Counted from the first letter of the stretch, positions 8,393 to 16,323 are shown. The stretch is DNA of 64,000 bases from Neobacillus bataviensis LMG 21833 (GCF_000307875.1 NZ_AJLS01000132.1:1-64000), one strand, 5' to 3'. Notes: generated from the letters alone by a model not told the origin. Made by a program: numbers and translations.

Positions 8393-10669
8393 GTGTCAAA
8401 TGATGTTCATATTTCCGTACGAAATCTGGTTGAATATGTGTACAAAAGCGGCAGTATCGATGCCCGTTTTCGCTCACAATCGACGCTTTCAGATGGGACA
8501 AGGATTCATCAAAAAATCCAGAAAACCTATCGTGATGGTGATCAAAAAGAGGTTTATCTGAGCACTGAAATCCCGTACGATGGCCTTATATTTTTCATTG
8601 ATGGCAGATGCGACGGGCTTTTATTTGATGATGGTAAGGTAACAATAGATGAAATTAAATCTTTCAGCCAACCGCTGGAACAATTGGAGGGAGAGGGTTT
8701 CCCAGTCCATTGGGCGCAAGCGAAAATGTATGCCTATACGTATGCAAAAGACAATTCACTGCCGGAAATTCTCGTCCAGCTTACCTATGTCCATGTTGAA
8801 ACGGAAGAAAAGAGATATTTTAAAAAGAGTTACACTTTCTCAGAATTAGAGGAATTTGTTTTCCAGGTGATTGATGGCTACGCTCCATATGCTAAACTGC
8901 AACACAATCATCAATCACGACGGAATGAAAGTTGCAAAGAGCTAGCTTTTCCATTTGAAACATATCGCGCCGGACAACGGAAATTGGCCGGTGGTGTTTA
9001 TAAAACCATATTAGAAGGAAAAAACCTATTTGCCAAAGCGCCAACCGGGATTGGCAAGACGATATCAACTCTTTTTCCGACTATAAAGGCGATTGGTGAA
9101 GGTCAGCTGAATCGAATTTTCTACCTTACCGCTAAAACGATTACACGGACAACGGCTGAGGAGACATTTTCCCGCATGCGTTCTTGCGGTCTTTGTTTAA
9201 AAGTCGTGACCATTACGGCTAAGGATAAGGTATGTTTTAAGGAAGAAACGAAATGTCAAAAGGATTATTGCGAGTTTGCAGATGGGTATTATGACCGGAT
9301 TAATGACGCGGTGCTTGACATTTTATCAAATGATAGCGCCATGACCCGTGAAGTAATCGAATCGTATGCCCGTAAACATACAGTCTGCCCATTTGAATAT
9401 TCACTTGATCTTGCCTATGCCGTAGATGCGATTATTTGCGATTACAATTATGTTTTTGACCCACGGGTATCGCTAAAGCGACTGTTTGAGGAGCAAAAAA
9501 AGTCTACGGCCTTACTCGTGGATGAGGCACACAATCTAGTTGACCGCGGTCGGGAGATGTTCTCAGCCTCATTAAATAAAGAGACATTTCTTCAATTAAA
9601 AAAAGACTTTAACGGTGTCAATAAAGTGATATATGGAGCAGCTAGTAAGTTGAATGCTTCATTCATTTCCTTGAAAAAAGATCACGCCACAAAAACCGAA
9701 TTTATCTTAGAACAGCTGGATGAAGCATTTTTAGATCAACTCACTCAATTTTTAAAGGAGGCAGAACAAGTACTAAAAACAGAGACCTCCCAAAATCTAT
9801 TGGAAGCTTATTTCATGGTAAATAACTTCTTGAAAATTATTGATCTTTTAGATAAACAATATGTGATTTATGGTGAGAAAAATCAAAACGATGTAACCGT
9901 CAAATTGTTTTGCATCGATCCAGCCAAACTCCTAAGGCAAATGGGAAAAGGCTATCGCGCAAAGGTATTCTTTTCCGCAACACTTTCGCCTTTACCCTAT
10001 TACCAAGATATCCTTGGCGGGGATGAGGAGGATTATGTTCAATCCATCCCTTCTCCATTCAGAGAAGAGCAGGTTGACGCGTTTATTAAACCATTGTCGA
10101 CTCGCTTCAAGGATCGGGATCGGACGAAGAATTCTATAATAGCAATGGTACAATCTTTAATTAACAACAGGCCAGGTAATTACTTGATATTTTTTCCGTC
10201 TTATCAATACCTTCTGTCCGTTTATGAGCAGTTCAAGCAAGTAGATGAGGAAACTCAAACATTAATTCAATCCACTGGGATGACGGAAGAAGAAAGAGAA
10301 GAGTTTTTGGCAGCCTTTAAAGCTGATCAAAATAAGACTTTACTTGGATTTGCTGTCCTTGGCGGAATTTTTTCTGAAGGGATCGATTTAATCGGGGATC
10401 GTTTAAATGGGGTGGTAGTGGTTGGCGTCGGATTACCGCAGCTTTGTTTCGAACGGAACCTTATTAAGGATCATTTTAACAAGCAGGGAAAAAATGGTTA
10501 TGATTATGCCTATGTGTATCCAGGCATGAATAAGGTTTTGCAGGCAGGAGGACGATTGATTCGCTCGGAGACTGATCATGGGACGATTGTTCTTGTAGAT
10601 GATCGTTTTTTACAAAAGCAGTATCAAATGCTCTTGCCGCAAGAATGGAAGCAGTTTACAATCATTTGA
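8393..10669 (+). CDS. XPD/DinG-like Fe-S helicase with PD-(D/E)XK-like N-terminus
   Basis: A 758 aa superfamily 2 DNA helicase. The N-terminal 200 residues resemble a Cas4/AddB-type PD-(D/E)XK nuclease fold (SIDARFRSQ, DGRCDGLLFDD, TIDEIKSF). Then come FETYRAGQRKLAGGVY (Q-motif region), Walker A KAPTGIGKT, four cysteines in a spacing typical of an XPD Fe-S cluster (KVCF, TKC, DYC and TVCPFEYS), a DEAH box (LLVDEAHNLVDRG), and C-terminal motifs FSATLSPL, GGIFSEGIDL and QAGGRLIRS. A role in repair of structured DNA is inferred from the family. It starts at GTG with a weak GGTGAG box; no nearby ATG in frame fits better. It lies alone between the proBA terminator and the satD control region. Confidence 0.8.
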   Translation: MSNDVHISVRNLVEYVYKSGSIDARFRSQSTLSDGTRIHQKIQKTYRDGDQKEVYLSTEIPYDGLIFFIDGRCDGLLFDDGKVTIDEIKSFSQPLEQLEGEGFPVHWAQAKMYAYTYAKDNSLPEILVQLTYVHVETEEKRYFKKSYTFSELEEFVFQVIDGYAPYAKLQHNHQSRRNESCKELAFPFETYRAGQRKLAGGVYKTILEGKNLFAKAPTGIGKTISTLFPTIKAIGEGQLNRIFYLTAKTITRTTAEETFSRMRSCGLCLKVVTITAKDKVCFKEETKCQKDYCEFADGYYDRINDAVLDILSNDSAMTREVIESYARKHTVCPFEYSLDLAYAVDAIICDYNYVFDPRVSLKRLFEEQKKSTALLVDEAHNLVDRGREMFSASLNKETFLQLKKDFNGVNKVIYGAASKLNASFISLKKDHATKTEFILEQLDEAFLDQLTQFLKEAEQVLKTETSQNLLEAYFMVNNFLKIIDLLDKQYVIYGEKNQNDVTVKLFCIDPAKLLRQMGKGYRAKVFFSATLSPLPYYQDILGGDEEDYVQSIPSPFREEQVDAFIKPLSTRFKDRDRTKNSIIAMVQSLINNRPGNYLIFFPSYQYLLSVYEQFKQVDEETQTLIQSTGMTEEEREEFLAAFKADQNKTLLGFAVLGGIFSEGIDLIGDRLNGVVVVGVGLPQLCFERNLIKDHFNKQGKNGYDYAYVYPGMNKVLQAGGRLIRSETDHGTIVLVDDRFLQKQYQMLLPQEWKQFTII

Positions 10670-10672
10670 AGA

Positions 10673-10751
10673 GTTAGACTAATGAAGCAAATCAAATCAT
10701 CATTTGACTATTTAATCTAACTTTATTAAAATTAGACTAAATAATCTAATT
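10673..10751 (+). promoter_or_regulatory. Two related inverted repeats before satD
   Basis: Site 1 is GTTAGA (10673-10678) with TCTAAC (10716-10721), enclosing a second hairpin TCAAAT/ATTTGA (10692-10697, 10702-10707). Site 2 is AATTAGA (10730-10736) with TCTAATT (10745-10751). TTAGACTAA occurs in both. No T-run follows, so they are not terminators. Site 2 overlaps the region just before the ribosome binding site of satD. An autoregulatory operator bound by the HTH part of the SatD protein is plausible but inferred. Confidence 0.5.
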
Positions 10752-10764
10752 AGGGTGAGGAAAT

Positions 10765-11553
10765 GTGCAAAAAAAACATTATCCAATATCGATTTTTATA
10801 TTAGATGTCAGTAATTCTTCTACGAATAATATGGGGGATGAACTGACTGTCTATCTAGATGAAATGGTGAAAGGGATCAACATTTGGACGAAGGAAATGG
10901 TCCCCACACAAGTCAAGCATCGAGCCGGGGATGAAATTATCTTTATTGGCTATGGCTATTCCACGGCGTATATCCTTGCTTTTTTCATCAGCAGGATTTG
11001 GAAATATCGTGATCATAAACCCTATTTTGGTTTGGCTTTTGGTGATATTGATCGAAAACTGGAAGAAGTTGATATTGAAAAATGGATTCATCCGTTAATT
11101 AAGCAGGCTCGATATGCAAATGATTTGTTAAAACAAGAATCAAACAGACCCCTCTTTAAATTTGAGCTTGACCAATTTTATACTAGTCCATTTTTATATA
11201 ATCAATTTAGAAATGAATTCGAATCGTTATTTAATACAATACTGTATTTGCAGTACGGCCTCATAAAAGAACAAACAAATATCCAGGAGCTGGTATGTTC
11301 CGCTTATTTAATCCTGCAGCAGCAAAAGGCGGTTGGAACATTACTTGGTAAAACACCGCCGACCATTTCAAGTCATTTTAAAAAAGGAAAAAGTGTAGAA
11401 ATTCTGGGTAGCTTTCATGAAATCATTAACATTCTCAATTCCTTACAGGAAAAGGCATATCAAGGCATTGATATAAAGAGCGAAATAGTAACCAATTCAA
11501 TCAGAAATCATTTGAAAAAAAATATAAAGACACTGTTGGATCAAAAGCAATAA
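10765..11553 (+). CDS. SatD family protein (palm-like N-terminus, HTH C-terminus)
   Basis: A 262 aa protein of the SatD family, named after an acid-tolerance locus of Streptococcus mutans; its biochemical role is not known to me. The N-terminal part looks like a nucleotide-cyclase/GGDEF palm: a hydrophobic strand ending in Asp (SIFILDVS, D14), RAGDEIIFIG (D56, E57, compare RxGGDEF) and YFGLAFGDID (about 87-96). A helix-turn-helix-like segment, QKAVGTLLGKTPPTISSHF, lies at about 187-205. It starts with GTG after GGGTGAGG; an overlapping ATG two bases upstream is in another frame. It is 21 bp from the DUF3307 gene, a pairing I recall from other bacteria. Any enzymatic activity is inference. Confidence 0.65.
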   Translation: MQKKHYPISIFILDVSNSSTNNMGDELTVYLDEMVKGINIWTKEMVPTQVKHRAGDEIIFIGYGYSTAYILAFFISRIWKYRDHKPYFGLAFGDIDRKLEEVDIEKWIHPLIKQARYANDLLKQESNRPLFKFELDQFYTSPFLYNQFRNEFESLFNTILYLQYGLIKEQTNIQELVCSAYLILQQQKAVGTLLGKTPPTISSHFKKGKSVEILGSFHEIINILNSLQEKAYQGIDIKSEIVTNSIRNHLKKNIKTLLDQKQ

Positions 11554-11574
11554 ACCGAATAAAGAGGGGAAACC

Positions 11575-12432
11575 ATGCTGATTTTATGTCTAATACTCGC
11601 GCATTTAATTGCCGATTTTTATTTACAAACAAATGAAATGGTGAAGGATAAGCAGAAAAATATCAAGAAGCATATCATACATCATTTTTTCATGTCTGCC
11701 CTCATTCTAGGCGGCTTCTTGATATTTCAGTTTAAAGCAGTGAATATCTTGCATTCCTTTATTTTTCCGTTGGTATTTATCGTTGTGTCGCATTTCCTCA
11801 TCGACGTAGTAAAAATGAAAATGCTTGATACTATAAAAATATCAAATGAGGAGAATCTGAAACGGCTTGGTTTTTTCATATTAGATCAATTACTCCATCT
11901 GTTTATGATCATTCTGGCCTGTCATTTATTTATCAATATAAGCTACAACAAAATACTTGAAGTTTTTGCTGAAGGTTCACAGTTAGGTACGGTTAATGCT
12001 TGGTTGTTTATTGTGATCATGGTCATTTTAACTACAAGTGTCAGTGGGCATGCGATTAGGATCCTATTAGGATCAATACCGAATCAGCTGTTATCCTTTG
12101 AAGGAAGGTATGCATTTAAGGCAGATCGACAGGAAGAAGGCTTTGCAAATAGAGGAAAAATGGGTTTAACCGAGGAATATCACTACACCATTTTCTCCAA
12201 GCACGACCTTTCTCGCGGAAAATTAATTGGCTATATTGAAAGACTGCTAGTGTTAGTTTTAACATTTTATAGTGCTTATCCCGCGATTGGGTTTATTGTT
12301 GCCGCAAAATCGATTGCCAGGTTCAAACAAATGGATGACCGGAATTGGGCGGAGTATTTCTTGCTTGGTACGTTAACCTCCATGTTCATCGGCATTTCAC
12401 TTGGGATTATTTTACGTGAGGTTTTGACTTAA
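11575..12432 (+). CDS. DUF3307 polytopic membrane protein
   Basis: A 285 aa membrane protein with about six to seven hydrophobic segments; the first half matches the DUF3307 family. Histidines and aspartates sit in or next to membrane helices in regular patterns: H10-x3-D14, H33, H36-H37, H73-x3-D77-x2-K80, D104-Q-x2-H108 and H117. This resembles integral-membrane metal-dependent hydrolases, which is an inference from residue spacing alone. The C-terminal half has RGKLIGYIERLL and several helices. The start has GAGGGGAAACC upstream. It is translated from the same transcript as satD and ends at a hairpin shared with the convergent gene. Confidence 0.7.
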   Translation: MLILCLILAHLIADFYLQTNEMVKDKQKNIKKHIIHHFFMSALILGGFLIFQFKAVNILHSFIFPLVFIVVSHFLIDVVKMKMLDTIKISNEENLKRLGFFILDQLLHLFMIILACHLFINISYNKILEVFAEGSQLGTVNAWLFIVIMVILTTSVSGHAIRILLGSIPNQLLSFEGRYAFKADRQEEGFANRGKMGLTEEYHYTIFSKHDLSRGKLIGYIERLLVLVLTFYSAYPAIGFIVAAKSIARFKQMDDRNWAEYFLLGTLTSMFIGISLGIILREVLT

Positions 12433-12437
12433 GATTC

Positions 12438-12485
12438 CACCCGTTTCTTGTCGAGACACACCGGCATAAAACGGGTGAGTTTGTT
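12438..12485. terminator. Hairpin between convergent genes
   Basis: CACCCGTTT (12438-12446) pairs perfectly with AAACGGGTG (12469-12477) across a 22-base loop; T-rich sequence follows on the plus side (GTTTGTTTATTTT). It probably ends the DUF3307 transcript and may act for the minus-strand gene as well. Confidence 0.55.
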
Positions 12486-12781
12486 TATTTTGTTTTGCGG
12501 GTTTCTTCTGTAATAACAAAAGCAAGGTCATCGTTACCGAACATCGATAGAACGCCTAGCAATGTCTCGTCAGTAATTTCTCCCGCTTCATCTTTAGGGA
12601 CTGTTAACTCGATTGCTTCTTTTAAGGCAGGATTCGCAGACTGGCTTGGATAGGCACGCAAGTATAATTCTTCCGGATCTAGATCATGATTTACACACCA
12701 TTGGGCAAAAACAAGAATCATCATTTTCTCTTCAGCCTGATAGTGTTGAATGATTTTATCTTCTATCTCTTTTTGACTCAT
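12485..12781 (-). CDS. Conserved hypothetical acidic protein
   Basis: A 98 aa soluble protein that I do not recognise by name. It is acidic and predicted mostly helical (MSQKEIEDKIIQHYQAEEK at the start), with no signal peptide or membrane segment. An AAGGAG box six to eight bases before the ATG and the absence of a competing frame support it as a real gene. It is convergent with DUF3307 and divergent from the DUF1292 gene. Confidence 0.7.
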   Translation of the reverse strand: MSQKEIEDKIIQHYQAEEKMMILVFAQWCVNHDLDPEELYLRAYPSQSANPALKEAIELTVPKDEAGEITDETLLGVLSMFGNDDLAFVITEETRKTK

Positions 12782-12920
12782 ATTGTTTTCTCCTTACCTA
12801 TCTTAATAAATTTATTATATCGGACTTTTGTTGAATAGGTAAAATTGTAGGTTAAATTTTATTCATTTTAGAGATACTGTTTGAAGAATGCTTTTTAAAT
12901 GAAGAAAGGGAGGGTTCTAT

Positions 12921-13190
12921 ATGAGTAAAATTGAAGTAGGCGAAATCTTTACAATAAGCGATGAGAATGATGATGAACAGGAAGTAGAAGTGCTGGGAGT
13001 TATGACGGTTGAAGGAACAGACTATGTGGCTGTCGGTTTTGCAGAAGATATTAAACAAGAAACAGATGACGATATTGATATTTTCTTTTTAAAGGTTGAT
13101 GCCGATGGCGATTTCTCTGCCATTGAAAGTGATGAGGAATTCGATAAGGTTTCTGCCGCGTTTGATGAAATGATGGATGAGGAAGAGTAA
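12921..13190 (+). CDS. DUF1292 domain protein (YrzB-like)
   Basis: An 89 aa, very acidic small protein of the DUF1292 family, common in Firmicutes and without an assigned function. The N-terminal stretch VGEIFTISDENDDEQEVEVLG followed by DYVAVGF is typical of the family; the last 50 residues are rich in Asp and Glu. It has a strong AAGGGAGG box eight bases before the ATG and its own terminator, so it is monocistronic. Confidence 0.78.
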   Translation: MSKIEVGEIFTISDENDDEQEVEVLGVMTVEGTDYVAVGFAEDIKQETDDDIDIFFLKVDADGDFSAIESDEEFDKVSAAFDEMMDEEE

Positions 13191-13192
13191 GC

Positions 13193-13217
13193 GAGAGGGG
13201 AACCTCTCTTTTTTTAC
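13193..13217 (+). terminator. Terminator after the DUF1292 gene
   Basis: GAGAGG (13193-13198), loop GGAA, CCTCTC (13203-13208), then seven T residues. Confidence 0.85.
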
Positions 13218-13297
13218 TATTACAATTGGAAATATTATGTATTTAGAAATGGTGTTGTGGAACAATAACATTGAGAATACCTAAAAAGGAGATAATC

Positions 13298-13546
13298 ATG
13301 TTAATTGAAGAAGGAACCAAATATCAAATTTCGCAGACAGCGAAAGAATTTTTTAATTCTGCTGAAACGATGACGGTGAAAAGCAATAATGGGGTTACGG
13401 TACAATTTATTCTCGGTGACAGCAAGGGCTACGGTTCTATGCCTATCGATCACTTACATTATTTATTGAAAAGATCTAATTTAACGCAAATCCCAAATAA
13501 ACGCTCATTATTAAATACTGATATAACTGAGGAACAAATCGGCTAA
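13298..13546 (+). CDS. Small hypothetical protein
   Basis: An 82 aa protein of unknown function, not recognised. It begins MLIEEGTKYQISQTAKEFF and has no membrane segment or cysteine motif. An upstream TTG (13271) extends the frame, but AAAAAGGAGAT lies at the right distance before the ATG at 13298, so the shorter start is chosen. A terminator follows the stop codon. It is the last gene before the insertion element. Confidence 0.65.
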   Translation: MLIEEGTKYQISQTAKEFFNSAETMTVKSNNGVTVQFILGDSKGYGSMPIDHLHYLLKRSNLTQIPNKRSLLNTDITEEQIG

Positions 13547-13552
13547 TTTTGG

Positions 13553-13589
13553 TGCATTGCTTCTACAGGAGGTAATGCATTTTTATTTT
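13553..13589 (+). terminator. Terminator before the insertion element
   Basis: TGCATT (13553-13558) pairs with AATGCA (13574-13579), followed by TTTTTATTTT. It follows the stop codon of the 82 aa gene by six bases. Confidence 0.65.
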
Positions 13590-13608
13590 CAGCGATTTAC
13601 AAATTAAT

Positions 13609-13648
13609 AGGCATAACGCACCTTATTTCAATGAGGTGATGAATGCCT
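13609..13648 (+). repeat. Left-end imperfect hairpin of the TnpB element
   Basis: AGGCAT (13609-13614) ... ATGCCT (13643-13648) enclose CACCT (13619-13623) and AGGTG (13634-13638) with four-base bulges on each side. Subterminal hairpins of this kind are recognised by TnpA in the IS200/IS605 family. Confidence 0.65.
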
Positions 13649-13677
13649 GTTCTTTTGTTTTTACCGATGGTTATTTG

Positions 13678-13706
13678 TTGAAAACCAGTTAATTAATTCT
13701 TATAAT
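13678..13706 (+). promoter_or_regulatory. Promoter of tnpB
   Basis: TTGAAA (13678-13683), a 17-base spacer, and a perfect TATAAT (13701-13706), 34 bases before the chosen ATG. Confidence 0.65.
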
Positions 13707-13739
13707 ATAATTATAGAATGTTTGTTCGGGGTGAAACAG

Positions 13740-15164
13740 ATGGCAAAGGAAACGAAAACTAGATACATTGTTGAATTAGACTTACTATTAGAGACTTTAC
13801 AATTTAATACTCTTGAAAAGAGATTTGAAATCGCCCGCCATATTTCAAATGCCTGTAAACGTAAAATGATGGATAAAATTCAACTCTTGAGAGCAGATGA
13901 GGATTATCAATACTGGTTAAAACAAGATAAGTCTGAAAAACGTTCTGAGCGGCTAAAAGAAATAAGAGAAAAATATGATGTGTCCAAAACTGGTGCGGAA
14001 CGAATTGTTAAAGAAATGGGGAAACATTTTAAACAAAAAAAGTCAAAAGATAAAAAACATAAGCAAAAGGTCCATCTTGATTCACACATAGTACAAAAAA
14101 TTGCTCTTCAAGTTTGGAAATCTATCTCTGATTATCTTTTTGGTAATGGAAAAAAGGTGCACTATAAAAAGTACGGACAATTTGATTCAATTGAAGGAAA
14201 AAATAATGAATCAGGATTAACTTATGAGAATGGAATTCTTTTTTGGAATGGTCTTGAAATAAAAATTCATATTCCGATAAAAGATGAATATCTTCAAAGA
14301 GCTATGCATGACGAAATAGCCTATTGCCGATTGGTTAGAAAAACCATCCGTAGAAAAGTAAAATATTATCTTCAATTAGTATTGAAAGGAATTCCGCCAC
14401 AAAAACATAAGACAGTAGATGGTGGGGTAGGCATTGATATGGGGATTTCCACTGTTGCTGCTGTTTCGGATAAGGATGTTCAAATAGAGGAGTTTTGCGA
14501 AGGATTAGATATGCTTGTGAAAGAGAAACGGCTTATTCTAAGAAAAATGGACCGTTCCAGAAGAGCGACTAATCCGAATAAATTTAACCCTGACAGAACC
14601 ATAAAAAAAAGAAACACAGGGAAATGGATTCGCTCTAAACGCTATTGGAAACTTTTATTTGAATTAAAAGAAATATGTAGAAAATTAGCGGCTGTCAGAA
14701 GAATCATGCACAATAAATCAGCTAATCAAATACTAAAAATGGGCAATGTAGTCTATTGTGAAAAGATGAATTATAAAGGGCTACAAAAGACCAAGTTTGG
14801 TAAACGGATTGGTTATAAAGCACCAAGCATGTTTTTATCTATCATAGATAGAAAACTATCGTATCAAGGTAAAAAAATTGATTATGTGAACACTTGGACG
14901 GTAAAAGCAAGCCAGTATTGTCATATATCGAACGTTTATACAAAAAAGAAATTATCTCAACGTTTTCATGTCTTACCAGATGGTACAAAAATTCAACGCG
15001 ACTGTTACTCTGCTTGGTTAATTAAAAATGTTAATAAGGCGAAAAATAAGGTGAATGGGGAAAAATGTAAAGAAAACTTTGATGTGTTTTATGATAATTA
15101 TAAAAAAACCGAAGAGCATCTTCGGTCATTAAATAAGAAATTCATTTCTAGTATCGGATTTTAA
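13740..15164 (+). CDS. tnpB: TnpB-family RNA-guided endonuclease lacking the zinc finger
   Basis: A 474 aa TnpB/IS1341-type protein. In characterised relatives TnpB is an RuvC nuclease guided by an omega RNA from the element's right end, and it cuts donor or empty target sites next to a TAM. All three RuvC acidic residues are visible: D233 (GVGIDMGIST), E341 (VVYCEKMNY) and D421 (IQRDCYSAW). Between E341 and D421 the usual four-cysteine zinc finger is missing: only one Cys remains (SQYCHISNVY) and the second CxxC is replaced by VLPDGTK. The N-terminal 220 residues are helical and basic. The chosen ATG has CGGGGTGAA upstream; an in-frame TTG at 13722 has no such box. The frame is intact with no stop codons. 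Confidence 0.85.
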   Translation: MAKETKTRYIVELDLLLETLQFNTLEKRFEIARHISNACKRKMMDKIQLLRADEDYQYWLKQDKSEKRSERLKEIREKYDVSKTGAERIVKEMGKHFKQKKSKDKKHKQKVHLDSHIVQKIALQVWKSISDYLFGNGKKVHYKKYGQFDSIEGKNNESGLTYENGILFWNGLEIKIHIPIKDEYLQRAMHDEIAYCRLVRKTIRRKVKYYLQLVLKGIPPQKHKTVDGGVGIDMGISTVAAVSDKDVQIEEFCEGLDMLVKEKRLILRKMDRSRRATNPNKFNPDRTIKKRNTGKWIRSKRYWKLLFELKEICRKLAAVRRIMHNKSANQILKMGNVVYCEKMNYKGLQKTKFGKRIGYKAPSMFLSIIDRKLSYQGKKIDYVNTWTVKASQYCHISNVYTKKKLSQRFHVLPDGTKIQRDCYSAWLIKNVNKAKNKVNGEKCKENFDVFYDNYKKTEEHLRSLNKKFISSIGF

Positions 15165-15487
15165 AATATATAAACCTTGCCGTGTTGAATCCCACGGAAG
15201 AACAGAAACTTTATGTCGTGAGACATGGATAACTTCTGTTTGGCATGGTGGCTAATGCCAGACGCGAACGCTAAACGACAATTGGAAACCATCAGGTTTC
15301 TAACATAATTTAGACTGTTTTTCTTTCTTGTGTCAGAGTTGTTGGTTCGCAAATGTTGCACGGAAAACCATAGAGTTCAAACAACAAAAACCATGTTTTT
15401 GTCTAGTAGAGAAAAGGGAAAGTACGTGTACCCTTCATTAAAGAAGGTCTAATTATTTAGAACCTCCCTATTTCAATTGGGAGAGGA
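15165..15487 (+). ncRNA. Probable omega RNA / right end of the TnpB element
   Basis: A 370-base non-coding stretch with many short hairpins directly after tnpB: CCGTG/CACGG, ATGTC-GTGA-GACAT, GGCAT/ATGCC, GAAACC-ATCA-GGTTTC and finally the right-end hairpin CTCCC/GGGAG (15464-15483). TnpB guide RNAs come from this position and end at the element border, so the guide would be read from about 15484-15510, outside the element. The boundaries and the 5' end are inferred; the RNA may begin inside the tnpB 3' end. Confidence 0.6.
15464..15483 (+). repeat. Right-end hairpin of the TnpB element
   Basis: CTCCC (15464-15468) and GGGAG (15479-15483) around TATTTCAATT. The loop matches the left-end hairpin loop TATTTCAATG in nine of ten positions. 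Confidence 0.65.
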
Positions 15488-15537
15488 TTCAGTATTATAC
15501 TTATGGGTATCCACTATTGTAAGGAGTGATTAATATT

Positions 15538-16323
15538 ATGCAAACAAAAAGTGTTAAATTATCAGATACAAAAATTGGGTATGTTGACCAGGGTGAAGGG
15601 GAAGTAATTGTTCTCCTCCATGGTTTCTGTGGAAGTTCCCGTTATTGGGAAAACGTGATTCCAGAACTTTCAAAATCCTATCGCGTAATCGCACCAGACC
15701 TTCCAGGTCATGGGGAATCGAGTATAGGAAATGAAGGTTCCTCGATTGAGGATTATGCGGACATAATTAAGGGAATTCTAGAACTGTTAAATGTCCAAAA
15801 GGTAACGATGTTTGGCCATTCATTAGGGGGGTACATTACACTCGCCTTTGCAGAAAAATATAGCAATCACTTAAATGGATTCGCACTAGTCCATTCAACT
15901 GCCTTTCCTGATTCGGAAGAGGCGAAAAAGGGTAGAGTGGCGAACGTAGAAAAGGTAAACAATGAGGGAATAAAAGTTCTAATCGATGGATTGGTACCAA
16001 AGCTGTTTTCGCCAGAAAACGTACAACAAGATTATGTAAGTGCAGCTAAAGAAATAGGATACTTAACTTCTCCAGAAGGTGCTATTAGTGCATTATCTGC
16101 AATGAAGAATCGGACTGATCGTAATCATGTATTGAAAACGACTTCGTTGCCCGTGCTTTTAATAGCAGGTGAACAGGATCAAATCATTCCAGCTGAAAAA
16201 ACATTTTCGGTGAGCAGAGATAATATCCAACAAGAGATAGTAAGGAATTCCGGACATATGAGTATGTATGAAAACCATCAAGACCTTATTACTGTAATGA
16301 AGGAATATCTATCACGGATTTAG
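15538..16323 (+). CDS. Alpha/beta fold hydrolase
   Basis: A 261 aa soluble hydrolase. The oxyanion region is LLHGFCGSSRYW, the nucleophile elbow is GHSLGG with Ser95, the probable acid is the Asp in LIAGEQDQIIP, and the catalytic His is in NSGHMSMYE. The family includes esterases, haloperoxidase-like and C-C bond hydrolases; the substrate cannot be read from the sequence. The ATG at 15538 has AAGGAG 11 bases upstream; an in-frame GTG at 15526 overlaps that box and is rejected. The insertion element ends about 45 bases before the gene, so its native promoter may have been displaced. A ten-base hairpin follows. Confidence 0.82.
   Translation: MQTKSVKLSDTKIGYVDQGEGEVIVLLHGFCGSSRYWENVIPELSKSYRVIAPDLPGHGESSIGNEGSSIEDYADIIKGILELLNVQKVTMFGHSLGGYITLAFAEKYSNHLNGFALVHSTAFPDSEEAKKGRVANVEKVNNEGIKVLIDGLVPKLFSPENVQQDYVSAAKEIGYLTSPEGAISALSAMKNRTDRNHVLKTTSLPVLLIAGEQDQIIPAEKTFSVSRDNIQQEIVRNSGHMSMYENHQDLITVMKEYLSRI

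Larger units (their letters stand above)
13600..15490 (+). mobile_element. TnpB-only IS200/IS605-type element
   Basis: A single tnpB gene flanked by subterminal hairpins. The left hairpin, 13609-13648, has AGGCAT/ATGCCT outside and CACCT/AGGTG inside. The right hairpin, 15464-15483, has CTCCC/GGGAG. Both carry the same loop core, TATTTCAAT, which is strong evidence that they belong to one element. No TnpA (Y1) transposase is present, so the element must rely on a TnpA encoded elsewhere or is immobile. IS605-type elements make no target duplication, so the exact ends are estimates. It lies between a terminator on the left and the ribosome binding site of an alpha/beta hydrolase gene on the right. 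Confidence 0.75.

Noticed and set aside
10673..10751. Terminator for the upstream helicase gene
   Set aside because: The inverted repeats are not followed by a T-run and the two sites share sequence, which suits operators better.
15165..15460. Possible short gene or CRISPR-like repeats downstream of tnpB
   Set aside because: No regularly spaced repeats; the hairpins differ from each other and fit a single structured RNA. The one ORF here (15161-15361, minus) is unlikely to be translated.
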